Assembly (NCBI GenBank): GCA_030704615.1
Contig: CM060731.1
Coordinates: forward strand, 90,688,756 to 90,752,755
Reading direction: 5' to 3'
DNA: 64,000 bases
DNA from: Takakia lepidozioides
Lineage: Eukaryota > Streptophyta > Takakiopsida > Takakiales > Takakiaceae
Shown in pieces: positions 46,466 through 56,962 of the stretch (the first letter of the stretch is position 1; each line of letters starts with the position of its first letter). A program made the position numbers and the translations under genes. The notes under the pieces were generated by a model, which was given only the letters and a program-made list of their open reading frames with translations, was not told where the DNA came from and ran no database searches.

Positions 46466-47555
46466 CAGGCTGGATGTATGGGCCTGACAAATTAAGCTCT
46501 AAAAAAGCTCTTATTGAGATTACCAGGTCGACAAACTTTGAAGTTTATACAAGTTCTTCAACCAGGAAAACCTTACGTGCAGAAACCACTCGTTTTCAGC
46601 TCGGCGAGAGCGTTGAGGACCAGCAGTCCTCTGGATGCTAACAGAACAAGCAGAGAAAGGGAAAAATTAAAACTCAGGGTAGAAGTATGGAGTTAGGAAT
46701 GGAGCAGCAGCAACCCTACCACCGACACCCGCAAGCGAGGGAGTCAACCATTATCCGACAGAGAATAAATGTGATACAGAGCAAACAAAAACACCCCGCT
46801 ATTAGGGCTTCATGCTAAGTTCGCTGTCTACTCTATGCTTCCCTCCTGCGCACATGGAGATGAAACTGGGCGGATCCGTTAGGAAAGGGTGCGGATCCGC
46901 CTCCGACAGCGCTTGAGCGCAGCTCGGTCGCTCAGCTTGCAAGCGGGTCGGCCGGATAAACCAGATGAATAAAATTGCCTCTCATTTTACAATAATTGGG
47001 ACGTTATGGCGCAAGAGCGAGCTGACCGGTGGGCCACGCGCCCGGCTCCCCCCTTACCTCGTCCGCCGCTGCGCGCGGTCGCCCAGCCGCGCCCGCGGCA
47101 GCCTTCCCCCCCCTGCGCCGCAGAGTGCACCGCGCCCGGAGTCCGCTGCCCGTGACTCCAGTTCCCCTCAATCCGCCAAACCGCCAATCTGCCGGCCAGT
47201 CCGTTGTGCCAGTCCCCGCAAGTCCACCCAACAGTCTGCTGTGTCCGTCTGCTACCCCAATCTGCCAATCCGCGCCGGCCGAAGGATCTGGATCGTCCAT
47301 TCTGAGAAACCCATCCGCGCCATGGGCATGGAAAATCGCAACATCCTACCACGAACTCGCTCACTCGTTCTTGTTGTCTCGTTCTTGCGGCTCTTTGTTG
47401 TTAAATGTTGCGGAGCTGACTTTGCACGCATGCGGCTATTCTTCTTGTTTAGGGCGATTTTAATGACGATGAAGGGTGTGCCTGAACATGAGAGGGCTGG
47501 CGGGGCTCTATAGCCACGATCGTGCATAGGCTTCCACTATTTTCGCCTTTGTTTT
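46466..47555. promoter_or_regulatory. Upstream region of the DUF1350 gene, GC-rich
   Basis: This lies 5' of the proposed ATG at 46465 (minus). The part 46830-47360 is very GC-rich with CCGC/GCGG words, and short frames on both strands look like composition artefacts. It is a reasonable site for the DUF1350 promoter. No TATA box or defined element is recognised. Confidence 0.35.
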
Positions 47556-48030
47556 GTGCTGACGTGGTTATTTTTTAGGACGATATGTGGAAAAATTGCA
47601 TGTGTTTACGGTTTATGGTGTGTGTCCGAGTCCGAGCTCCTTCGTATGGAGCAGGAAACCATTGGTAACACGATAGCGGAAATCGCGGAAGCATATGCAC
47701 GTGGGGGCGTGTATACATTGCAGAATTTATGTCCACCGATGAGACTGTTCAGGGAGGACGTCTCTGCCACCACATGTCTGGGAACTGGGAGAGTGTGAAC
47801 GGAACAGGATGCAGTCCGAAGGTCCTCAAACATCCAGATGCACCTCCTGAATTATCATATCTCAACCACTACCGTCTCCTTGCAAATTGGACAATGGGAA
47901 AGGAGACGTAGTCTGAGAGATGTGGATTCACGTTGCTTGTGGATGTTCGAGGTTCTTACGACTGCAAATGCGCGTGGATCAACAGGCTCTTCGACTGCGT
48001 CTTTGTCAGTACTTTCTCTAAGCAGTGTGT
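47556..48030 (+). other. Unrecognised short open frames
   Basis: Plus-strand frames at 47556-47798 (EQETIGNTIAEIAEAYARGG) and 47729-47911 (KHPDAPPELSYLNHYRLLAN) look coding-like but have no recognised family and no clear splice links. They may be the end of another decayed element to the left of the 240-bp repeats. Confidence 0.25.
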
Positions 48031-49165
48031 TGTGCCATGAGTATGGGCATATGTAAATCTGCTGGACGGATGAAATGCAACCACGGCATGACGGCGACAC
48101 CAAGCGTGGTTCTGATGGGATATCAGTCTGGTCTGCTGAACTGTTGGTCTGTAAGGATACTAGTCTGGTGTGGCGCGAGTCTGTTCTTCACTGGACTACT
48201 GGGCCGTCACTACCTACCGAATTCTGAAGTCTCTTCTCTCGTCAGTCTGTTGAACCGTCAGTCAGCTGGAAGTCCGTCTCTTCGGATATGAGTCCGTTTA
48301 ACTACTACCTTTTAATTATCTGCATTACCGTGAGTATGCTGAGCCGTCGGACTGCTAGTCTGTCCGTCTCTTCTGATATCAGTCAGCTAGACTGTCACGA
48401 AGTCAGTCTGTTGTGGCGCAAGTCTGTTTGCGCTGGGTCTGTTGAGCCGTCATTATGATCACGTGTAAGTTTGCTGGACCTATTAATGCAACGATGGCGG
48501 GAAGGCGCGCCAGTGATCTCGCGTCGCGTTCGAACTCGGACAGAAAGTGCGGTACTTTGTCTTTTGGGATATTAGTCTGTTAGAAATCAATCTGTTGTCG
48601 CGCAAATTACTCTGCACCAGTCTCTTCGTCAGTCTGTTGAACCTTTCGTCTGCTAGACTGTCCGTGCAGTGGCATATGAGTCTACGTTGTTGCGCAAGTT
48701 TGTTTGCAGTAGGTCTGTTCGGCCGTTATGTCATTAGGTGTAAGTCTGTTGGACGCAATAAATGCAGCGACGGCGATAAGGAGACCCAGTCACGTCGCGC
48801 CACGTCATCAGTCTCCGCACCAGACTCCGCACTCGCCTTAGTCTCTTCGTCAGTCCGCTTAACCTCAGTCGTCAATCTGTCCTTGCGGTGCCATATGAGT
48901 CTGTTGTCGAGGGTACTGGGTCTACTCGGCTGTCTTTGTCATCAGGAGTAAGTCTGTTGGACTTAATGAATGCGGCGACGACAGACTGACGATAGTCCCA
49001 CTCATCCCGTTTGCCTCAGTCTCTCCTTCATTTTGTTGAACCTTCTGTTTGCTGGACTGTCCATGCAGTGGCATACCGACAGCACGTGTAAGGGGTCTGC
49101 AACTATTTTGTGCGATGGCGGCCAAAAAGGGGCGCCAGTGAAATCTCGTCACGTCACTCCGCGGC
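48030..49165. repeat. Five degenerate tandem copies (about 240 bp) upstream of a decayed gene
   Basis: A recurring order of words appears about five times between 48030 and 49160: a variant of GTAAGTCTGTTGGAC, then AATGCAGCGACGGCG, then TCTCTTCGTCAGTCTGTTGA, TCTGCTAGACTGTCCGTGCA and GGCATATGAGTCTG. Copies start near 48050, 48455, 48735, 48935 and 49090. The last copy leads into the 5'-UTR of the gene that starts at 49480. Such arrays can be promoter or subterminal repeats of mobile elements. Confidence 0.75.
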
Positions 49166-49356
49166 ATGCATCGACATGCAGGGTTGTACCTGTTCTCCAC
49201 TTACTGCTGGACTTCTTTCGTACTGTTTTATTTTAGGCCCGTCCACCTCCCATTTGTGCGAGCCCGCTTTTCTTTGTGCGTATTAGCTTTTCGAGGCGCG
49301 GACAGTCGCGTGGACACCGAATCGTCGCAACAACCGTCGCCTCCACAACACGCCCG

Positions 49357-49477
49357 GTGAGTTTTCTTCTTTGTGCTTTGGTTTCTTTCCATTCTCTTTT
49401 TCGGTCTTCTCTGCTTTCTTATTCTTAGTCTATTTGTCGCTCATTGCCGCTGCATCTCTTGTTAGCTGATTCTGCAG
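49357..49477 (+). other. 5'-UTR intron upstream of ATG 49480
   Basis: A CGCCCG exon end is followed by a GTGAGT donor (intron from 49357). A pyrimidine-rich tract follows, with a TTCTGCAG acceptor ending at 49477. CCATGG with the ATG at 49480 comes three bases later. The signals are strong, which implies a formerly expressed gene starting here. Confidence 0.65.
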
Positions 49478-49808
49478 CCATGGAGGATGCTTGTGAAAAA
49501 GGTGGAGCGGACTGGTTGCATTTCGTGCACAAGTCCAGGCTAAAGAAGCGAAGGTACTAATACTCACCTGAGGAGTATGATGCGAAAATGCATTCTTAGA
49601 CCTCCGCGCAATCAAGCCTGCAGACTCCAACTGGCAGAAAGATAAGCTTCATTGTCCCTTCTGTAGTGAAATTATCAAGGACAAAGTGCAGCTAAACCGC
49701 CATTGTGTTGACACAGGTTGCAAAAACAAGCGCCACATCACACCTGGCTTCAAGCCGTGGCCAGTTCAAAGTTCAATGAGGGTGGTGAATGTGACCACCG
49801 GGCAGTTG

Positions 49809-50537
49809 CAGGGTTGAGTGGACCAAAAACGGCAGATCCTCCTCCATGAAAGTCCATGACCAAAAAACAAAAGTTGAGGATACTATCCCAAAATATTTTT
49901 TTAGTGAAAGATAATGGTATACTGAACATATTTAGTAAAGAATCCTACCCCAAATATTAAAGATATAATTCATTAAATATTTTAGTATATTATTTAGAGA
50001 AATTATGAAAAACTAAAAATTAGAGTTTACAAAAAAAATTCAATATGACACCTAGCCATTGACGATTATATATTCTTATACTTCTAGAAAAAAATTGACA
50101 CCCAAAATCCAAAAAACAAGATGAGCTATGGACTTTTCAAAAAATGCCTATTTGTTTGACATATATTAGTCCATATGAGTCAAATGACAAATGATTTTGC
50201 CACTTCAAATCCATACCTATGATGTGGACCAAAATGGCCACCTTATGTCCAAATTTCAATGGAATTCACCAATGGCACATAGGAGAACTTGAGTCCATTG
50301 TAGTTCCATTCATTGCGATAACAGTCCACAATGACGGTGTTTAAAAGTCCATAGCGGAGTCATTTCTTATCGGATTCATGATTGGAGAGTTGCTATGGGT
50401 GCGTATTGAAGCTAGAAATTCAATGACATATATACTTGCTCGTTTTAATGAATTAATTTAATTTCAATTGATGACACCATCAATTGCAGTCATCTAAAAC
50501 TGTGCTGGTAACGTCCATTTTGGTATAGTCAACCCTG
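49809..50537. mobile_element. hAT-like non-autonomous DNA element, 729 bp
   Basis: The left end reads CAGGGTTGAGTGGACCAAAA. The right end, complemented, reads CAGGGTTGACTATACCAAAA, giving imperfect terminal inverted repeats of about 23 bp that start CAGGG as in many hAT elements. The interior is AT-rich (unlike its flanks) and has no transposase. It splits the coding frame of the surrounding gene after VTTGQL. A clear 8-bp target duplication is not seen, so the superfamily call is tentative. Confidence 0.6.
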
Positions 50538-50679
50538 CATTCACCCCATCGCCAGACTCCGCGGCGCAAACCCAAAGGCCCGCACTTTGGCGGAAGTGCG
50601 CACACGGTATGGGGTGGGTTCTACTGTTTTAATGCAAGATGTGCATGACCTGACATCGCCATCGCTTGTGGCTCCCAGA

Positions 50680-50703
50680 AAAAAAAAAAAAAAAAAAAAA
50701 AAA
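50680..50703. repeat. A-homopolymer within coding sequence
   Basis: A run of about 24 adenines encodes poly-Lys in the frame of the decayed gene and joins LVAPR to LSDGAQKKEREKAAR. Its length sets the downstream frame, so assembly or replication slippage here could create or hide a frameshift. Confidence 0.85.
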
Positions 50704-53700
50704 ACTTAGTGATGGGGCCCAAAAGAAGGAAAGAGAAAAGGCTGCAAGGTCTGCTTGGGAGGCGAGGGCAAAATCTCAACAGCAGACTCGTCCCCAAGAC
50801 AGTCGGGAAGTGTCACGGGCTATGCCAGGGAGACGGTCTACGCAGCAGACGCAGACCATCAGTAGTTCAAGTGAGAGTCAGTCTGCTGAGCCGTCTGCAG
50901 ACATCATCCGGAATGATGAATTCGCAGGTCTGGGAGGGGTCTCATCTCCCGTCGACATAGTCTTGCCTGACCAGTCGAGGGTTTATGTAGACGAAGTCCA
51001 GTCGAAAGAGACTAGCAGTGGAGTCTGTCCTGGCACATTGCGCCTAATACCATTTGGGCTTCTCCCATTGGTGTGCCCACCAGTGGACGATCCAGAGATC
51101 TTCTGTTTTTTCTACAATTTCGCCCAGTCCGGACAGCTCAGCAGAACCATCTGAGCAGCGGAGGAAAATTGGTTGAACTCCCTTGAAGATGATGATGACG
51201 TCTGTGTCGACGACGACGAGGAGGTAATGCCTAGTCTGTCCCCACAGTTGGTAGTCTACCTGCTCGGTCTGCTTATGGACTTGTTGGTCAGTCCCATGAG
51301 TTTGCTCGTCTTGCTTCCTAAGTCTAGTAGTACAGTCCCCTCCTGCAATCCATTGTAGGTGCGCAGGTGTCTGTTGTTATAGAGTCTGCTGGTTCAGTCT
51401 ACTGTACGTGCGCAGGTGTTTCTTGCCGTTGAGTCTGCTGGAGCTCGCTGGTTCATTTGTTCTGTGCCACGATGCTGGTGAGTCTGCTGGTGAGTCTGCT
51501 GCTAGTGAGTCCGATGCTGAGTTTTGGGTGTTTCTGTCATATACCATAATGAACAAGCCAGTATTCGGGAGATTATGTGTGCTTGGCGGACGGCGAGCTC
51601 CGACCCTCCTTTTGCAGTGAATGCAGTGCGTTGGGAAGTGGAGCGGGTGCGGGAGTACATCTTGTTCAAGTATCCTAGCTCAGCAGACGCCATAGCAGCA
51701 CTGGACTTTGCAGACAAGCATGCGCCAACTCTCCAGTCAACACCTTACTGACTGCAGAGTCGGTGGACACAGAGCTCACCCAATCTGGCATCCAACAGAC
51801 TCTTGTCCACCAGACTCTTTCACAGCAAACTCCCATCCAGCACAGTCTTGGCCATCAGACTCACAGTCAGCACAGGCTTGTCCGGCACACTCATATGTAC
51901 CAGACTCTCATCCAGCATACTCCTATCCAGCAGACTGCTTTGCAGACTCCCAGCCAGCAGACTGCTATTCCGGAGACTCCGAGGCATTATACGCTATTCA
52001 GGAGACTTCCAACCAGTAGACTGCCACCCAGAAGACGCCCATCCACCACAGTGTTGTCCAGCGGACTCCAAGCCAGCACACTCCCATTGTCACGACCACC
52101 GCGGGACTTTTTGGAGTTTGGCGTTTGCCATTGTCACTCATTGATCCTGAAGCTGTGGACCTGACACTTGCCTGACTGAGGGTGGGGGAAGTCAATGCCA
52201 ATGTGGATTGGTATAATGAGCTCCATCGCATTGTCACGGACGGCCGGTGGCCTTTTGTTCCCTTTCATTATTCCATGGAATTTACTATGGCCGAAGCGAT
52301 TGAAGTTCTCGAAAGCGCACATTTTGTTGCCCTGGCAGCCACGAAGGTCCAAAATGCCCCGCCACTGCTTGTCCAATTAATCCTCATGGATGACCCACGA
52401 CCTCAGGAACTCAGACATATGCCCATGGCATATCCTACCTTTGGGATGCGGGGAAAGCACTTGTTTGGAATTATTGAAGAGTACTTTGATCGCATTGCTA
52501 AATCCTTCATTCACCATCGATGGATGCAATTCGGCAATTTCCATTCTTACAGTAAATTGGTAAAGGAGCTGCAAAGTTTGAGGAAGTATTTGTTTCATTC
52601 AGATTCGGATGCGGGTAAGAAGAGTGTTGTGGATAAGGCATTGCAATGGTTTGCTGCGGTAATGGAGCGAGCAGTGTTCGACATTGTGTTGAATAGACCG
52701 GATGTGTTCGAAGTCCTTTGATGCGGCTCCCCATTTGAATACCGCATGCCAGCGATACGCCATCTCGATGGAGCATGCTTGGAACGCCAAATCAAAGATA
52801 TTGGTCTCACTGGCAACCTCCTAGAAGGTAATGTCAACTTCTCACTTTGTCCAACTCAACTGTTTCAGGAATGTCCGATTTAGACGAGCACGTGCAGTGT
52901 GCTTTCGATTCCCTTCTAGACGTGCACGAGATGTTTGGTTGCATTACAAGGACTCTATGAGACCGTTCATCAAACTGCTGAAGACGCCATTGCTTAGCAG
53001 ACTAACCCACTGCAAACAAAAGAGCATGGACAGACTGTCAACACTATCCCAGCCAATGTTCTCACTACAGGCCACACCGAGGACGAGGAGACTCATGAGC
53101 ATACCGGCGAGCAGACTGAAGGACTGCCTCTGTCAACCAGACCGTGGCAGCATACCAATACGTGCTGTCAAGCAGACCGTCCACTACCCAATGAACCAGA
53201 CCGGGCTGCATGACGGATGACCCGGCTGTGCACCAGCAGACTGTGTAGCATACCAATAACTAGACCGTCCAGCAGACTCAAAGCAGTCACCACAATGACA
53301 ATGCCCTGCAGACGGTCTAGCAGATTCACGACCACGCTGACTCGGAGGACCCAACTACCCTTCCTATCCACCAGTCCGGATCCTGGCTCGTTTAACAAAG
53401 TCGACTGCACTGGCCTCAAATGGACCCTGTCTCTGAATTTCTTCGGAGTTCTAATAAGTGCCCATTGACGGAGTCCTCTTTTCCCACCGGGCCATCTTCA
53501 CATATTGGGCGCTCGTTTGAGATATAAGCTGGTCACCGGTGCCCCCTGGCCTGCCATCTATTTCATTCAGCTCAGCCTGGTTTTGGTTTGTTCCACTTGC
53601 GAAAGCTTTAGATGATTCTTACGTGACCGACCTTGTGAACTCAACCCCGTATCATTGACCTTACTGAAGAACTTGAGGATGTAGTTGCCACGGATAATTT

Positions 53701-55300
53701 AGATGTTGGCGGTAGTCAAGCTTTTTCTGCATCAGACCCTGAATAGACAGTTGACTTGTAAGTCGATAGATTGATCTCCTCCTTGCAAGAGCAGACCGAC
53801 CACGAGAGTGTCCACCAGACTGAACAGTAGACTTACCAGAGCAAAAAGCAGACTGAGCACCAGACTAACCAGACTGAGGACCCGAGCACCAGACTGATGC
53901 TTGAACATGGACAGACTACGGGCCAACATGCCCGCTCCCCCCGCCCACGGAGTGTCCACCAGACTCACCTGCCAGACTGCCGGAGCGGTCGAGCAGACTG
54001 AGCACTGGGCTGACCAGCACTGAGGATACTGAGCAGCAACTGACGCTAACATTGGACAGACGGGGCCAACATGCCGCGCACCCAGATTCTGTCATAGTGC
54101 CCATGGCTACATCAGTCCTGAACTTGGGCGTTCAAGCAGGGGAGCAGTCTGCCCATGTTCTTCCTTCTAATGATGTTGTACAGGTTGTGCCCTGCCGTCT
54201 TTCACCTCTGTGATTTCATATTTATGTTCAATTTCTGTTTATTGACAGGATCTTTTGTACCTCAGATGTTTGCCCACGGACCCAGGACAACCGTTCCCCT
54301 CCCAAGAACGTCGCACAACCCGCCCAGCTGCTCAACGTGGCTCGCACACCCGAAAATGTGCTTACTTACAACGCAACAGATGCACGGAGTAGTTCAACGC
54401 ATGTGACCCGTGAGGCTGCCAGACAGGTCTGCATTGTGAACAAACTTGCAGACAACAGTCGTTGCTAAGCAGGACCGCATCACTTCGTCAGTCTGCTGAA
54501 TCGAACTTGGCCATAGTAGTCCGCCGAATCCCAGGGCACCAGTAGAGCGAAGAAGCGGACTGTCGTGGAGCAGACTCAGGAAGTTCAGGAGGGTCCTATT
54601 GCAAGAAACCTGCGAAGAAAGGCAAGTCCGCTGTCTTCATGAACAATGACCACAAAATGGCATTGGATACGGACAAGAAATTGTTCTCTTCTTCAGCGAC
54701 CAAGGCACTAGTGAGTAGTCCCCCCCCTCCCATATCCTGCCTGAGTCTGTCCCTCCAGTCTGCTCAGAAGTGTTAGTCTGCTCAGCCTCCCGCTCGCTGG
54801 TGAAGTCTCAGTAAGTCCACTCCAGTCCGCGTCGTGTGGGGCAGTCCGTTGAATTGAGTCGTCCGCATCAGACCATTGCGAAATGGGGTTTCACACAAGG
54901 CCCGGGTCTGCTGCTTGCAGTGTGGGTTCTCGTTTTATACGTGACTCTGCGACGGAATGGTCGCCCCGGCCATGCCATGGTTCAGTTTTATGACTGCACC
55001 CCGGAACCCCCGGTATGAGTGCTCCATCGGGTCTCCGGACTTGAAGCCACTTGAGACAGTGGAGTCGGAGTGCACAGATAGAATGCTGGAGCTGTGGCGT
55101 CGTTTCTATGATAAGACGATTGAGGAGAAGTACTCAAGTACTATTGCTCTTCTGCCAGCCTCAACGTGGTCTCTTATGATGACATACTGGGACGGGCCAC
55201 GAGAAAGGCTAGTGGACAATCTGCATTCTTGCTAGAGCGTCCCTCGGCTTGGCAAAGACATAAAAGACTGCCATCATATAATCGTTCCGATTGTGGAGGA

Positions 55301-56430
55301 GTAAGATCTCGCATACCCAGTCTGTTATGTCGGGCCAGTCTTTTGAATGACGTCAATCCGTTCACACCGGCCTCTCGTTGGTTGAGTCCGTTCAGTCTAC
55401 TCAGTCTGGCAAATCTGCCCAGTCTTTTGAATGAGGACAATATGCTCGGTCTACCCACTCTCCTGAGTCTGCTCAATCTACCAAGTCTGCTGAGTCTGCT
55501 CATTATGCCGAGTCTGCTGAGTGCTAAGTCGTGAGTTTGCTAAGTGTACTAGGACCAAGACCCAGCCTACTTGCGAGTCCGCAGAGTCTGCAGAGTCTGC
55601 TGGAGAGTTAGTTGGAGTGGTCTGCTGAGAGGACTGCTGCCATGAGACTCATGAGAATCGTCTTGCAGGGGGCACTGGAGTGTTGTTATCATCGACGTAC
55701 GGAAAGGCTGCTACACTCACATGAACTCCATCGAGTCTTTGCATGGTTGCCCATATGTTTTGTCATGGATACGGAAGCTGCATGTGGAGTGTTTAGACTA
55801 CAGTGTTGATTTACCGGGTTGGGAGGAGGTTAGGGCATTTCAATTCAACCAGCCTAAAGTGCCCCAACAGCCATGAGTGCAGTGTGGAGTACTCGTTGTA
55901 GACTTGTGACCAATTCACTGCATGTTGTTAAGCGGACTTACCCTTGCACAGTGCGAGCATACACAATCATTTTGTTTAACATACCAAGGGAGTCCACTGG
56001 TCAGCAAACACCCGAGAGTCAGCAGACTGCCAGAGTACACGAAGAGGGTATGCCTAGACTGGTGAGCAGACGTTAGGAGAGGGCAATGTTGTCAGACTGA
56101 CGAGAGTCCAACAGACTGAGGAGTTGGGACCAATCCGGCAGACTGGAAGATGCGATTGGTAACCATGAGTCTGCACTGGTGAGCAGACTGTCGAGAGTCC
56201 CCGGAGTGGTAGAGTACAGGCGGATGGCATTGGCCAGTAGTCTGCCAAGTCTGGTCAGCAGAGTAAGTGAGGGTCCATCGTACTCAGAATGGCGAGTCTG
56301 ATGGGCAGACCACATGAGGCTCACTGGTCAGCCGGGTGCAAGCATGTTCAGAACCAGAAGACTAGTCTGCTCAGGAAACTGTGTATTCCGCACCCTGCAT
56401 ACTTTGTTTTCCTAGTGATGGACAGGTCAG
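55301..56430. other. No confident gene; CAGACT-word repeats and short frames
   Basis: Plus-strand frame 55612-55809 and the alternative register 55760-55860 look weakly coding (LHVECLDYSVDLPGWEEVR) but have no recognised family. They may be terminal pieces of the decayed plus-strand gene. The rest is AGTCTG/CAGACT repeat. Confidence 0.3.
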
Positions 56431-56439
56431 AGTATTTAC

Positions 56440-56665
56440 AAGCCTATGACCACAATGGTTTGAAGGCTGGCACAACAGACTGTTCAAAGACTGAGCAGAA
56501 GCCTGGTACAGCAGACTGGTTCAAACGCCAGAAGACTGGTTGAGTAGACTGGTTCAGACGGTAGAAGACTGGTTGAGCATACTGGTTTAGACGCCAGAAG
56601 ACTGGTTCAACAGGCTGGTCCAGACGCCACAAGACTGGTTCAGCAGACTGGTTGGCAGACAGGTT
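56440..56665. repeat. Minisatellite with ACTGGTTCAGACGCCAGAAG units
   Basis: Units of about 30-36 bp built from AAGACTGGTTGAGCA and ACTGGTTCAGACGCCAG recur six to seven times. They look like a local expansion of the CAGACT word family. Confidence 0.85.
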
Positions 56666-56962
56666 GGAAGTCTTGTGCACATGCAATCGTACCGCTGAAA
56701 TTTTATTTCATCGGGAGAATGATAGTGTAGCATTTCCTACATTTTTTACTCTACTTTACAACTAGTATACGGTCTGCAACCCTCCGGATTGTGGAGTATA
56801 TATGTGCTGCAGGTGTTGGGGCACCAACCCTCTTCCCTGTTTTGCGTAAGACTCTGGGTCGCGTTTTCCATGCCTCAACGAAATCCCGTTTCTTTTTTAG
56901 CGACATATTGTTGTTGTCATTTACAGGACGGAAGCTCTTTGCTGCCGCAGGGTGCAATATTC

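Larger units (their letters stand above)
49480..55300 (+). pseudogene. Decayed multi-exon gene with zinc-finger-like N-terminus and Gln/Thr-rich linkers
   Basis: No family is recognised, but a coherent series of coding segments follows ATG 49480. These are MEDACEKGGADWLHFVHKSR (stop TAA at about 49558), then DKLHCPFCSEIIKDKVQLNR with HCVDTGCKNKRH (a Cys/His finger, about 49640-49735). A hAT-like insertion follows. Segment 50538-51230 holds a poly-Lys tract, EREKAARSAWEARAKSQQQT and an acidic DDDDVCVDDDEE block before a GTAATG donor. Segment 51557-51750 contains CAWRTASSDPPFAVNAVRWE. Segment 52125-52828 is the best conserved, with ANVDWYNELHRIVTDGRWPF, HRWMQFGNFHSYSKLVKEL and YRMPAIRHLDGACLERQIKD. 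It is broken by TGA at 52173-52175 and 52719-52721, both plausible CGA codons. Gln-Thr-rich stretches (51763-52020, 52960-53200) and pieces at 54590-54710 and 55010-55290 follow. Probably an inactive mobile-element protein. Confidence 0.5.
50840..56700. repeat. Dense dispersed AGTCTG/CAGACT word repeats
   Basis: The hexamer AGTCTG or its complement CAGACT recurs dozens of times, often as AGTCTGCTGAGTCTGCTC or CAGCAGACT. Both orientations occur: CAGACT dominates at 51780-52100, 53000-54100 and 56000-56660, and AGTCTG at 51230-51520 and 55300-55620. In the frame of the decayed gene CAGACT encodes Gln-Thr. The same word occurs in the 48-49 kb repeats and in the MULE intron near 58.1-58.6 kb. Confidence 0.85.

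Noticed and set aside
46965-47527. Several long frames in GC-rich DNA upstream of the DUF1350 gene
   Set aside because: Frames are open in nearly all registers because of GC content. The Pro/Arg/Ala-rich products have no family.
50660-50705. Poly(A) tail of a processed retrocopy
   Set aside because: The adenine run lies inside a reading frame that continues on both sides, so a coding homopolymer is the simpler reading.
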